A stretch of 64,000 bases of DNA from positions 186,001 to 250,000 of the forward strand of contig SAXG01000063.1 of NCBI GenBank assembly GCA_012932865.1, read 5' to 3'. The DNA comes from Amylostereum areolatum (lineage: Eukaryota; Basidiomycota; Agaricomycetes; Russulales; Stereaceae). The notes under the pieces were generated by a model. It saw only the letters and a program-made list of their open reading frames with translations. It had not been told where the DNA came from and ran no database searches. The translations under genes were made by a program, and so were the position numbers. This document shows positions 23,410 through 34,564 of the stretch, piece after piece (within the stretch, counting starts at the first letter, position 1; each line of letters begins with the position of its first letter).

Positions 23410-23411
23410 TA

Positions 23412-24117
23412 TTCCATGTGTAGCAGAAGCAGCGGAGAGCCCGACAAAGGTAGGTCTTTCGCGTTACGATCTAAGTTTTGATGCGTGAATGGAGGTGCGG
23501 GGAGGGATGTTGGAGAGGCCATAGTTTCCGATGAGGTGAGCGAAAAGAGAGTACACCAGTGGGCCTGTGTCTAAAGATTAGACAACGAAGGTATGAGGAT
23601 GGTATGCGAGGATGCGAGAAGGGGGTACAAACTTATCCGAGCGCGAACGTACAGGTTCCTCCATATTCTCACCACCCGACCCCTCGTCACCATTCCAGGC
23701 TCCGTGCATGTACAGCCAATCGTCCCGCGAGGTTACAGGTGCAAACAAGAGAGCAGCGCAACTGATGAGATGGCCGACGTTGCAAATTTGGGACCTTTTC
23801 CAGCCCAGACGTTTCGAGAACGCAGATGATGCAATGGCCGTAAGGCGTACGCGGCGGCTTGCACGGGTTTTGGTGGTGAAGCTTGGGCAGAGCCTTGGGA
23901 GCAGGCGTCGGGATAGCAGACATAGAATCTGGCCTTTATAGAGCTCACCAGTGGTCAGCACAGCGGATGCGAGAGGACCCTTGCAGGAAACGCAATGGAT
24001 ACGACGTTGGGAAGCGGTGAAGGAGAAAGAATGAGGAGAGGTCATTGTCGACGAGTCCAGACGAATATCTCGGCACCGGCCGGACGCCGGCCTAGGTCGG
24101 CCCGAGAAAATATCGAC
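23412..24117. other. Region between MITE and hAT element
   Basis: A minus-strand frame at 24045-23578 starts MTSPHSFSFTASQRRIHC and contains Cys pairs (CVSC; in another frame CIIC). It may be a small spliced gene, but I cannot build a convincing model or name a family. Confidence 0.2.
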
Positions 24118-24125
24118 GCTCCTTC
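24118..24125. repeat. hAT target-site duplication, left copy
   Basis: GCTCCTTC, repeated exactly at 31604-31611 on the other side of the element. Confidence 0.85.
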
Positions 24126-27100
24126 TAGTGGTGCCAAAGTTCAGTTCAGTTCAGTTCGGGACCCCTTTTGCCTGAACCTGAACCTGAACCAACACATCTG
24201 AGGATGAACCAGAACCAGAACCAGAACTGAACCACGGTTCTCGGTTCAAACTCGGTTCGAACCTCGGTTCTAGGTTCACCTCTGCTACAGATCATTTAGA
24301 GGACTTTGAGAGCTTAAATAGTACAAAAGTAGCATGTTATAGTTGTGTTTCTGAGTATCTAAAGCTATTCAAGAATAGGAACAAGTATAAATCCAGGATT
24401 CCAGGGATATTGCCTCTCAACCCGACACTGTGCCTCCTCCTCTGTACTGAGAAGCTCCGTACGATATGCATCCTTCAAGGTCTGAAGGGCCTCAAAGCTC
24501 TCTGGATTCAGGCGGTTTCTCCAAACTGTACCCGTCTGACCGCCACTCGAAAATGCGCGCTCAGATGCCACAGACGAGCCCTGAATGGCAAGGTAATCCC
24601 GAGCAATGCGAGACAACACAGGGTAGGTTTTTGCATTCCGCTAAGCCCGAGATTAGCTCTCAGATGTACACAATAGATTAGAACAGAATACGTACCCCCC
24701 ACCATCGAACAGGGTCATCACAGTCAACCAAAGTCGACTCCAAGTAGTCCCAGAATTCTGCACGAGGGTGTACAGGCGGCAGGTCTTTAACCTGACTCTT
24801 GATACGAGCCTGAAGGAAGTCCATACCATAGCCCTGAGGCTTGGGTGCTAGAGACATATCAATGATTATGTGCGTAGGCTGAGCAGAATGAAGCAAACCA
24901 GTATGGGAAGCCACATGAGATTTTTGAGAGGTTTCTGACTTGGCATACTCATCATACTAGGGGAGTAGACGGTCAGTTACAAGCAAAGAATTTGAAGGAG
25001 CAACATACCACCAATTCGAATGCCTTGATGCCCTTCTCAACAATATCATCATCCCAAGATCCTCGGGCATACTCAAGCTTGATAGATGGATTTAAACCTA
25101 GTACAGCGGATAAGCAAAGAACAAAACAAGGATAGATCACTTACTAAGACATATAAAGTACTTTGGGGACTGTCACGCAATGTTCAACCACTTCTGGATT
25201 TTGGCAACACCTTTCTCGATACCTGCCTTGACAGGGATATAGCGGTCTTTTGATGCGAGGTGAAGCCATCGCTGTTCCAAGCATTCAAGAACAGGAAGAG
25301 TCTTCCATGCAGTCATCATCTTCTCCGCCAAAAACTCGCCCTGTGCTCGGCGAGGCTCCTACAAGCATAACTTAGTAAGATCCCTGATAGCACGCACACC
25401 TCATTGGCTCACCTCGAGGACTTCCTTCATCAATGTAATAAGATGCCACTCTTGCATAGACAACTGAAAATCAGCGTAGGTCTTGCCCTTCAGCTTTGGT
25501 ACATCTGAGCTATCGTCCGCAAGCTTGCAGAATTTGTTGATTGCCTATCGGGTGGTGATGAGCATCATGTCGGACACGAGAAACCTGATACACACTGCAC
25601 GGTTTGTAAGTGCACGGTCGATGAGATCATACATAGACCCCCAGCGTGTCCGAACCCACTTCAGAAGCTCGAGGGGAGAAAGGCCTTCTTCCTAGCAGAG
25701 CCGAAGCAGATATTTTTTGGCTTGAGGTGATGCACGGTTCTGATAAAACAATAAGAACCCTGCTCAATGACTGAGAATACCACATACTTGGTTAATGAAT
25801 GCCAGGATTTTACCCAGAGCGTCGCCGGGATCGAAGTCAACTTCTTCATCATCAGGACAATCATCATCTCCGACATCCGCATCACCAACAACCTCGTCGG
25901 CATCCTCCTCCTCGTCGACATCCAGCAGACCGAGTGCATCAGCCTCCCAGTCGTAGTTATCAGGTTCAGTATCACCCTCGTCAGCCTCATCGGCGTGGGT
26001 ACCATTTTTTGGCACACGGAAACGGGAGGGTGTCAGACAGACTGTTTCAATAAAATCCTTTGCACCGAGATGTATGGCGTGCTCGAAGCATTGCCCACAA
26101 CGCTCTTTTGCAATCCAACGGCGGCCGTCTGGGTCGTCCAAGACACGTTCCATAACACGGAGGCACTTGTCATTTGTACGGACATTGTCGGCGGTGGCCC
26201 ACGCGAGCTGCAAACCCGAATGAGAAGATAAGCCAATGATAAAAAACAAAAAACAAACCTTGTTGCGCATATCATAGCGGTCAATGACCCGCATCAGCAC
26301 TGCCGCCGTATTCGCGCCGCTGTGGTTGCCGTCTATTTAAGTGTAGCCAAGGAGCCTGGAGCATAGCTCCCACTCCGTCGGTTGCTCGTTTGGTGCATCG
26401 ATAAAGTGTGCCGTAATGGCAATGAAAGGCATGCCCCACTTTGAGGTCCAGCCGTCGAATGTGATTGAGATCTGGCAGGGGAGGTTCTTATATGTGCATC
26501 AGCGACACGGAGTATGAACACCATGAGGCAGTACATACAGCAAACTCTTCAGCAATGCGCTTGGTGACAGCCTCGGCCTTCTCGATTATGCAATTATGCA
26601 GTGTTGTACGATGGGGGATATCACTGTCCTTGGTTTCAGGACGTTGATATTTGAGGATCCGTCGGAACGGCGCGCCATCGACAACACCGAACGACTATAT
26701 GCATCCGTGTTAGTCTGACACGAAACATCGTAGTGATAACTCTTACCTCGTCCTCGGTCACAACGAACTCCACTATATGGTCGAGGAGGCCTTCCTTCGT
26801 CCACTTTGGGGGTTTGTCCTTCAGGTAATTGGTAAGGGATTGTTGAACAGTGTTGTTGGTCGGGTCCTTGATCTCGATGGTGACGCGAATCTCCTCTTCA
26901 TCCTCGCCAGCGTTCATGTCAACGGTTATGCCGGCAGGGAGAGCGCAGGCATTTGGTTCGATCTTGGCCTGCTTGCACTGATTGAGGTAGACCCCGCCAT
27001 GAGTTTCCCATTGTCTAAATCATTCTGTGATCAGCAAACGCGGGTCAAAAGATGGGCCCGACCGAGCGTACCTTTGAATATGCGTGCGCAAAGTCGACGT

Positions 27101-27655
27101 GCTTCCGGAGAGCCACGAGTTTGCCTCTGAGCGGCCGTGGTGCCTACAAGCATGTAAGTACCACCGCATTTGTCGGGAAATATGTTTACATACCTGCATA
27201 CTTCACACCAGCTTCCTTGCTTGACCTCGCCGTCGATGGTGCGTTCATCCTTGGTAAAGATGAGACGAACGTCGCGAGTACGCGCGTCGTCATCTCGATG
27301 TGCGTGGAATTTATGTCCCTTTGATGGTTTGGACCGTGAGCGTGGGGCACAGCGAGTGCGAGGGAGAAGACCAGCGGAGAACCGCGTGACGTGGCACAGC
27401 GTGGCGTCGAATCGTCGATGTCGGTGAGGATGGGCACCGTTGTTGAGGTCGCCGAGGGGATGATGGGTGCGGGTGTCGTAGAGGAATGGTGTTGGGGGGC
27501 CGAAGGAAACCGCGTCGGGTGTAAAGGCGGGATCGTTGCAGTCGTTGTTGTCGCCATGAGTCATCGTGGATGCCCAAGATTCAGGGTTCCGTGGATACGA
27601 CCATGGGTGTGTCGTGACAGTCGTGGTGAGGGCGTTGAGGACGGAGAGAAGGAGA

Positions 27656-27718
27656 GCGGATAGGGGAGTGGATAGGGGAGTGGATAGGGGAGCGGATGGG
27701 GGAGCGGATGGGGGAGTA
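27656..27718. repeat. Minisatellite in hAT transposase intron
   Basis: Five to six tandem copies of a 12-bp unit (GGATAGGGGAGT / GGATGGGGGAGC variants) lie inside the long intron between transposase exons 3 and 4. Confidence 0.8.
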
Positions 27719-28471
27719 TCATAGATGACTGTCAGTGTGAGGAAAAAGAAACGACGGCCGTGGATTACATACCTTCGTGGGCGCCTCCTGGCACTTCCGG
27801 AGGTACACGTCGAGCTCGTCGTCCTCCCTCTCCTTTCCCTTTCCTTTCCTAGCCTGTGCATGGCCTTCGTCGTCTTGTGAGTCCGCGTCCGGGTAGGCAT
27901 CTTTGTCATTGCCATCGTCGGTCTTTTCAGCGGACTCGGTGATGCGTGTGCGCTTCAAGGCCGGCTTGTCCGCGCCGGGAGCGACGGCGGCGCGACGTTT
28001 GGGAGTGGATGACGTCGACGTCGACGGCACTAGGAGAAGTGATTAAAAAAAGGGGGCGCAGTGCGATGATAGAACTACATACCGTCGAGAGAGATTGAAT
28101 CGGCCGCTTTTCCGAGTGCGCCCTTGAAAATCTCGTCATGAACATTCTGAGTTGTTCTGGGTTGCTTTGGGGTGGGATTTTTGGGCTTGAAGAAATTGTT
28201 GACGGCCTCATTGTTCTTGATATACTTGATTTTGTCCGAGGGCTTTGGTTTTCGACGTCTGCCGCCTGCGATGATGAGCGTGGGGTCAGGCTGGTCTCGC
28301 TCCCCTGCAACATGTGTTCAAGTGAGGAACTGCACAGACAGGAAGTTGCTCACCACGCCCTGGGCGCGAGGTAGTTGCCTCTTTCGTTTGTGTTGATCCG
28401 GACGCCCGAGGAAGCGGATCTTCATCGCCTTCGGAATTATAAAACATGATTTCGGAGGCGTCCTTCAGCTG

Positions 28472-28476
28472 CCCAT
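28472..28476. repeat. LTR element target-site duplication (left)
   Basis: CCCAT immediately before the first LTR, repeated immediately after the second LTR at 31269-31273. Confidence 0.85.
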
Positions 28477-28958
28477 TGTCAGCAACGGTCTACCTGCGAT
28501 GCAGGTTCAGGACGTCGCGACGAGGTACAAGGCGAGGAGAGACGAGGATAGGATCGAGGGGGGCGGGTGATAACGAAGGTGTGGACCTTCCCCTGCAGTA
28601 CTTAGGGAGGATCCCCCAGGTAGCCGGAGAATAGAGAAGGTCGAGATGACCCCTCCTCATAGATTGGTGAGCCCTTATATACATGAGGATAAGGACCCAA
28701 ACGAAGACAAACAAAGCCGGAGTAGGAGTGGGTCAGGACGGACTACGAAGTGGGTACCACGGAGTACGAAGTGGGTCACAACACGAGGCGAGGTAAGTAT
28801 GACTCCATGGTCTAGATCATGACCGAGGAAGCCGAGAAGTCCGGTATGCCCGAGGGGCCGGACGCGAGGCGAAGCCGATGCGAAGTCCGATGCGAGGTCC
28901 GATGGTAAACTATGGTAAAGTAAGGTCCGATGTATATATTTAGGAGGCGTTCATGACA
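28477..28958. repeat. LTR, copy 1
   Basis: 482 bp, TGTCAG...ATGACA, with a TATA-like TTATATACATGA near 28674 and a second AT-rich TATATATTT near the end. Identical to copy 2 by reading. Confidence 0.95.
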
Positions 28959-30786
28959 TTACCCCCAATTCACATTCATTGTCCTCAATGACCAGCCAAA
29001 AAACATGAACGAATTAAGGCCGGTTCCAAAAACCGAAAAAAAAAATGGGACATTTTTACCTAAAGGGTCTGGCGCTGGTATCGCGTCGCCTCGACGCTCG
29101 GCTGCGCTCTCGCTTTGGGCGAGGCTCTCTTCAGCACTTCGTCGGGGCTCGCTAGCCTACGATCGCCCTGCGACCCTTTACCCGAAGGTATCCCGAATAC
29201 CGTGCGAGCTCTCTCCAAGAGCTCGCTCCATTTACTGCCTCTAGTACCTTCGACCAAAAACGACTTTGCGAAACTAGGTAGTTTCGGTAGCAAAGTCGCG
29301 CGACAGAAGCGAACGAAGTGAGCGTACAGAGCGTGTACAATGGCCGTCTGCGAAAAAAAATTGCCCGAAGGCGAAACCGATGCGAAGAATAGCCAATTTA
29401 ATGCCGAAAACGATGCGAAGAATAGCCAATTCGTCGGCTAGCGCTCCTCGTTTCAAGGATGAGGTGGCCTTTCGGCCCGAACGATGAGCGAGGGCTTCTA
29501 GCGAGGGAGGCGAAGCGGAACCAGTAAAACGACTACGAGGCGGTGCGATGGTGTAAATGTCTTGGCCAATACTTTGATCTGTGGGTCGCTTCCACATTAG
29601 GCCTAAGACCCCGAGGATACCGAGGCGATGCTTGAGTGTAATCTTTAGTTTATTTCTAGAGCCAGCCTGCTCAGGGTCATTACGGACCCGACGGGTAGCC
29701 AATACGTCGGCAAGCGCTTCCCATAGGAATTCGATGCGGTGCTAGTTTAACGAAGGGGATAGCGAAGTCATATGGAAGGATACCCCTAAAAACCGGGGGG
29801 GACGGGATGCTCGTCACGTGTTTATCCTAAACGACCTATTTCCTTGTCTTCAAGCGTCATTCCAGACGCACAAACTTTCCAAGATATCCAGCGAGAGGTG
29901 TACTAATTCAAGCACGGGGCACATCATCCGAAGCTTTCCCTATATGTTTGCCGTAGTTTAATGTGTCATTGCGGACCATGCCTTCTAGCATGGGGAGGCG
30001 AAGGGGAACCAAGGGGACTTGGACCAGAGCTTTTGTTAAGCCGTTTCCGAGGAACGGAACTGGCCCGTATCGCGACAAAACGAGGCAATGGTGGGTAAGT
30101 TTAAAACATTCCAGACCCGCTATGCGTGGTCTAGCCCGGTGGCGGTCATTCCAGGACCTGAACGTCATAGTTTAATGAGGTTAACTCCGACAGGAGCCTC
30201 GTGTCATTGCGGACCCGTGCTTTTCTATGCGAAGCGAACGCAGTTGCCCTTTGATAACGGAGGTAGCTCTCCGACCCGATGATTGTGATTCAGGTGACCA
30301 TTTCGTCGGTCAGCGCTCCTATGACAGGATCCGGTGATGGCCTAACCCCGAAGGGCAGTGATCTCCATTCCAGCGGTGCGTCGGTGATACGGCGACTACC
30401 ATAAGTTTATCGTCCTTGGCGTGGACGCGGGGTAGTTTAACGTCATCTCGGACGTGACGATGCGAAGCGGAGTACAGTAGTCCGAGGCGAAGCGTTCGGC
30501 AGTTGACCAATCCCCGAAGGGAAAGGCATCAAGGCCCAGGCGCTGGGAATTACCAGCTAACCTGTTATAGACCCCTACAGCGCAGGCATAAGGCCACAGT
30601 GCTGCAACAGTTCCGATTAAGGTATTAGGGCATAGGGCCCGTGCCAACTCGATGTACAGTGCGAGAGTTCGACTTAGATCCGAGGGTGACCAGTACGTCG
30701 GTCGGCGCTCCCCAAAGGGATATGGCAATGCAAACGTAAAGTACGACGAAGCGACGCGGTGAACGATGAGGAGGATCTCGACCTTA
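28959..30786. other. Interior of the LTR element
   Basis: Non-coding. It contains recurring short modules such as TAGCCAATT (29389, 29423), GTGTCATTGCGGACC (about 29960, 30202) and TAGTTTAA (several), plus frequent CGATGCGAAG. The modular repetition suggests structural or packaging RNA rather than protein-coding content. Confidence 0.6.
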
Positions 30787-31268
30787 TGTCAGCAACGGTC
30801 TACCTGCGATGCAGGTTCAGGACGTCGCGACGAGGTACAAGGCGAGGAGAGACGAGGATAGGATCGAGGGGGGCGGGTGATAACGAAGGTGTGGACCTTC
30901 CCCTGCAGTACTTAGGGAGGATCCCCCAGGTAGCCGGAGAATAGAGAAGGTCGAGATGACCCCTCCTCATAGATTGGTGAGCCCTTATATACATGAGGAT
31001 AAGGACCCAAACGAAGACAAACAAAGCCGGAGTAGGAGTGGGTCAGGACGGACTACGAAGTGGGTACCACGGAGTACGAAGTGGGTCACAACACGAGGCG
31101 AGGTAAGTATGACTCCATGGTCTAGATCATGACCGAGGAAGCCGAGAAGTCCGGTATGCCCGAGGGGCCGGACGCGAGGCGAAGCCGATGCGAAGTCCGA
31201 TGCGAGGTCCGATGGTAAACTATGGTAAAGTAAGGTCCGATGTATATATTTAGGAGGCGTTCATGACA
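30787..31268. repeat. LTR, copy 2
   Basis: 482 bp, offset 2,310 bp from copy 1, and identical to it by reading. Confidence 0.95.
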
Positions 31269-31603
31269 CCCATTGAGTCCTACGACGCATCCGGCATCGT
31301 CGTCGGCCATACTGGGTGGGAGAGGATGGGAGGACGCGAAGCAAGTGGTCTGATTTCTTTTTCTTGCATTTCCGGGAGGAGTAGGACAAGTTCCCACGCC
31401 TTCATAGCCACTCCTCGGACTTCAGATCTGCACGTGACTGAACCCCGGTTCGGGCCTGTTCAGTCGGTTCTCCACCGGCCCAAACCTGAACCTGAACCAA
31501 GTGCCAAATACCAGAACCAGAACCAGAACCAAACTGAACTGGCAGTTCAGTTCGGTCAGTTCGGTTCGGAACCATGGTTCTGAACTGAACTTTGGCAACA
31601 CTA

Positions 31604-31611
31604 GCTCCTTC
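31604..31611. repeat. hAT target-site duplication, right copy
   Basis: GCTCCTTC, the second copy of the 8-bp hAT duplication. Confidence 0.85.
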
Positions 31612-33700
31612 TCCAAGTTCTTCTTCAATATCGTCCATCCGCCGGCTTGCCCGTCACTGCGTGTCAGAGGTCGGTATCGGCCGGAGGATATCTGCGAGAT
31701 ATCTGAAAAATATGCTGGATTTCGCGCACGATCTTGGGTTCCGGTGATTGCGCAGAGGAAATGGGTGAGATAGTGGGCTTCGGGAAACAGACGGTGCTAA
31801 AATCTCCGCAATATTTACCTTCATTTTTGCTGTACTGCCGGACCATGAGAGAATTGACTTGAGGAGTCGCGTCAATGTTCGCCCGCTGACCAATCGAAAC
31901 TCATATATGTCTAAGTAAAGTTTGAATGGTGCACCTCGCAGCTCACTCTTACCACTACATCCACCATCACCGCCTTCCTTGTCACAAGCTACCTACAACC
32001 ATTAGACGAGAACATTTTGGTACCAGTGTCGACTGGAAGTGCTCCCAATGCCACAATATTGCCCCGCTCATCAACAAAAGATCTTTTTGGTCTCTGAGTC
32101 CATGCTCATATGTTGCCGTGTGTAACTTTTTTTGGATGGTACGCTTTCTCCGGTTTAGACCTCATGTCCACCCATACACGCTTAATACCCTAACTCTCCT
32201 TTTGACCGTCGGATAAGGGGGTTTGGGCAGGTGGAACGTGCGCGATCCACTGGCAGGACAGCAGAGCCCAAGATCAAATAACTTGGCTCCACGTCCTCTT
32301 CTGGCAGTGGCTTCTCGTCTCACACCGCTTAGTGAGCTTTTCTTCCTACACCCCGCATTCTGGCTACCGATGTCATAACGCACGAGCTGGACCTTGTGTT
32401 TGCTTTCGATCGTGCACGACACGGACAACGCTCCGGAGCATAAGCACCAGCGGAGACGGCTGGAGAGGTCGCCGCACGGGCAATGGACGTCTCCGCAGTC
32501 GTCCTCGCCATCTTTCCGCTCATCGTGGAACCGTGAGCACCCGACCGAGGTGGAATGGAGGGGGGAGAACGGGCGAACGGGCGAACGGGACGGGCGAGAG
32601 CTCTGGAGATGACGACGCCTCAATTGGTGCACCTCCATTCTTTTTACATCTGATTCTCACTCATTTCAGACCACAAGCCTCCGGAACTGGATGGCGACCA
32701 CGATACGCACATTACACACAGGTGAATGTGCACTCCGTTGCCCTAACCTGATCCTAACTTCCCCTGAATAGCTCCGCGCCCTCTCTTGTCCCAAACATCA
32801 ATCTCAAGCCCTGTTGAACTCTGCCCCTTACGTCGCTGTGTCGACCCCTCCGTTGCGGTATTATCTCTGGTACTTGTCAATGGGTATGTTTCTCTCGTAC
32901 TCTCTAGCTTGGCAACTCGGATGACATTTTCCGCCGCTAGGTTCCATGGAAGCCAAAAGCCGGTGAGTGCCAGTCTCTTGTCCTGATATCTTGCCACTGA
33001 TGATATCCCACCCAGTAAAACAGCCTTAACCGATCATATTGGAGCCGGGAAGCACGGATAGTCGCTCAGAGTGGGGCCTAGGGGCTTGCCGGGGAAGCTA
33101 GGACTCAAAGACCAGGGTATATGCACTGTACATGGGTACCCCTTGTTACTATGTAGCTACGGTATTACTTTCGGAATTTATGTGGTTTTATTTCTACCTG
33201 TAACAAACAAACTATCCCGGGCGGCGGTGAAGAAGAAGCGGCCAAACCCTACAGATATCACGCGGACGTTGTGGGTCTGGCATCCGCGGCGCGATTGGTG
33301 GTGGATATGCGGTCACTTGACACCGATATCCACCACTGAACAGCTCGCGATGGTCGTGTTTCGGGCGCGCGAAATCCCGGATATCTCGCGGGTATCCTCT
33401 GGCGGATAGGGACCTTTGACACGCAGTGGTAGTACTTATCATCTCCCGCTCGCAGATCGCGAGCCACGGCTGTATTTGTAGGTGTGTATTTGTCCATCAT
33501 TCTCCCCTGCGTCACCCCCGTGAGCCGCACCCTCCTCCCACCCTCCGTGCCCCATCCCCCACACGATACATACGTCTTTCACGAACTCCCATCTAACGCA
33601 TGCACTCGCAGGTACTTCGGCCCTCATATTTCGAAGACCCTGCTCGCAACATCATCCGTATATAACAAATAATGTATATCAACCAAAATTCATGGATGCC
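31612..33700. other. Region between hAT element and inverted-repeat element
   Basis: No supported gene. Unrecognised frames include 32332-32751 and 33071-33409. Around 33400-33660 there is an intron-like layout (acceptor CTCGCAG followed by GTACTTCGG) resembling the decayed region near 13.6-13.9 kb. Confidence 0.3.
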
Positions 33701-34564
33701 ATCATCAGTACTTTTCCGATTTTCCTGACCGCCCTGAAATGCCCTGATTTGCACTGAAAATTCCGTTTTCAGTGCATTTCAGGCCGTCATTTGTCAGTCA
33801 TTTGCACTGAACACTGACATCTGCTACGCGTATCACGCTCCTCGTCCTTCGTCTTCTTCACCTCACATACCCTGCACCTACCTTACTCTCGCCCACAACA
33901 TGTTCTCTCTTTCCCCTCAGGCTGAATTCCTGAGATTGCGCCCGGCTCGGGACCTCTCAATTCGATCCTTAATCGCAATTTTCGGTACCCAAGACAGGCT
34001 CTTTCCCCAGCGAGTGAGGATGTTAAGAGCCTGGTTCTACGGACCTCGTCGGAGCTGCGAATATCGGTTTATCACAGTGAGTACTCCGTCACATCTCCGC
34101 TTTCGTTTTATGATGCTTTGCCCTGGTGGATCGCGCATCAACCGAGTCCCCCGATCCTCGCACTGGCATGCCGACCCTTGTGCCCGGCCATCCACCTCCT
34201 CCAACACTCCTCCCCACACTGGACCGACATCCATTATCAGGTACCTTCCCAACACCCCTGTAAGCGCGTTGCAGCCTCTGCATGACGTGCACACACTCCA
34301 CCAACCGCTATACCTCTCGCTCATATACCCCTTCCTCTTCACGATTATCCGCCACCTTCGAGCCGTCTCTTCCACCCGGACCCTCCCACATCCTGCCCAT
34401 TACTCTCTCAGTGATTCTTGCATGTATATATCATATTCTATAGCTAGTAGCAAAGATCTATGTGCATTATCCAACCGAAGCGTAATCTGAGTTTTCACGT
34501 CAGCGACTTTCAGCGCGTCAGGGCGCATCAGGGCTGTCCGCGAAATCGGAAAAGTACTGATGAT
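33701..34564. mobile_element. Inverted-repeat element (MITE-like), 864 bp
   Basis: A perfect 22-bp inverted repeat, ATCATCAGTACTTTTCCGAT plus TT, lies at 33701-33722 and, reversed, at 34543-34564. It extends imperfectly inwards through GCCCTGA/GCACTGAAA-type motifs for about another 30 bp. The interior has no recognisable coding sequence. No target-site duplication could be settled because the outer bases are themselves palindromic, so the superfamily is unassigned. Confidence 0.65.

Larger units (their letters stand above)
28477..31268. mobile_element. Non-autonomous LTR retrotransposon (TRIM/LARD-like), 2.79 kb
   Basis: Two 482-bp direct repeats (28477-28958 and 30787-31268) begin TGTCAG and end ATGACA, carry the TG..CA termini of LTRs, and are flanked by the 5-bp duplication CCCAT. 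By reading, the two LTRs are identical along their whole length, which implies a recent insertion. The 1.83-kb interior has no open frame over about 140 codons and no recognisable gag, protease, reverse transcriptase or integrase. Orientation is unclear: no convincing tRNA primer-binding site was found after either LTR. It sits in the first coding exon of the hAT transposase. Confidence 0.92.
24365..31310 (-). pseudogene. hAT transposase gene, interrupted by LTR element and two nonsense codons
   Basis: Fifteen exons can be spliced: 31310-31269 plus 28471-28354 (split by the LTR element), 28304-28083, 28029-27773, 27318-27194, 27143-27072, 27014-26747, 26694-26539, 26486-26259, 26207-25788, 25691-25596, 25544-25413, 25358-25145, 25097-25009, 24956-24696 and 24640-24365. 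They total 992 codons when joined. Recognisable parts: a basic N-terminus, a BED-like finger (WCEVC ... TLRTHIQR), the catalytic-core motifs ITFDGWTS and WATADNVRTND followed by CFEHAIHLGAK, an acidic insert, and the C-terminal dimerisation domain (RIARDYLAIQGSSVASERAF). In-frame stops are TAA at 26339-26337 and TGA at 25175-25173. The latter sits where CGA is likely, consistent with CpG to TpG decay. Exon 4 follows an unusually long (454-nt) intron, which may contain further coding sequence. Confidence 0.85.
24126..31603. mobile_element. hAT-superfamily DNA transposon with nested LTR element
   Basis: The 8-bp duplication GCTCCTTC flanks a 7.48-kb element (about 4.68 kb without the LTR insertion). 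The left end is TAGTGGTGCCAAAGTTCAG; the reverse complement of the right end is TAGTGTTGCCAAAGTTCAG, one mismatch in 19 bases, and it fits the hAT terminal consensus (C/T-A-x-x-G). Both subterminal regions carry clustered GAACC/GGTTC motifs (24145-24270 and 31440-31580), typical of hAT transposase binding zones. It carries one transposase gene on the minus strand, with several defects. Confidence 0.92.

Noticed and set aside
27031..27915. 294-codon single gene on the minus strand
   Set aside because: Only the 3' part matches the hAT transposase (exon 4); the rest is intron sequence with a minisatellite and an out-of-frame reading of exon 3.
30174..30300. tRNA-like or rRNA-like look of the LTR-element interior (TAGTTTAA, GGTTAACTCC)
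   Set aside because: No cloverleaf or conserved A/B boxes could be assembled.
28490..31024. Identical 74-codon frames in the two LTRs (28490-28714 and 30800-31024)
   Set aside because: They are chance frames duplicated with the LTRs, not genes.
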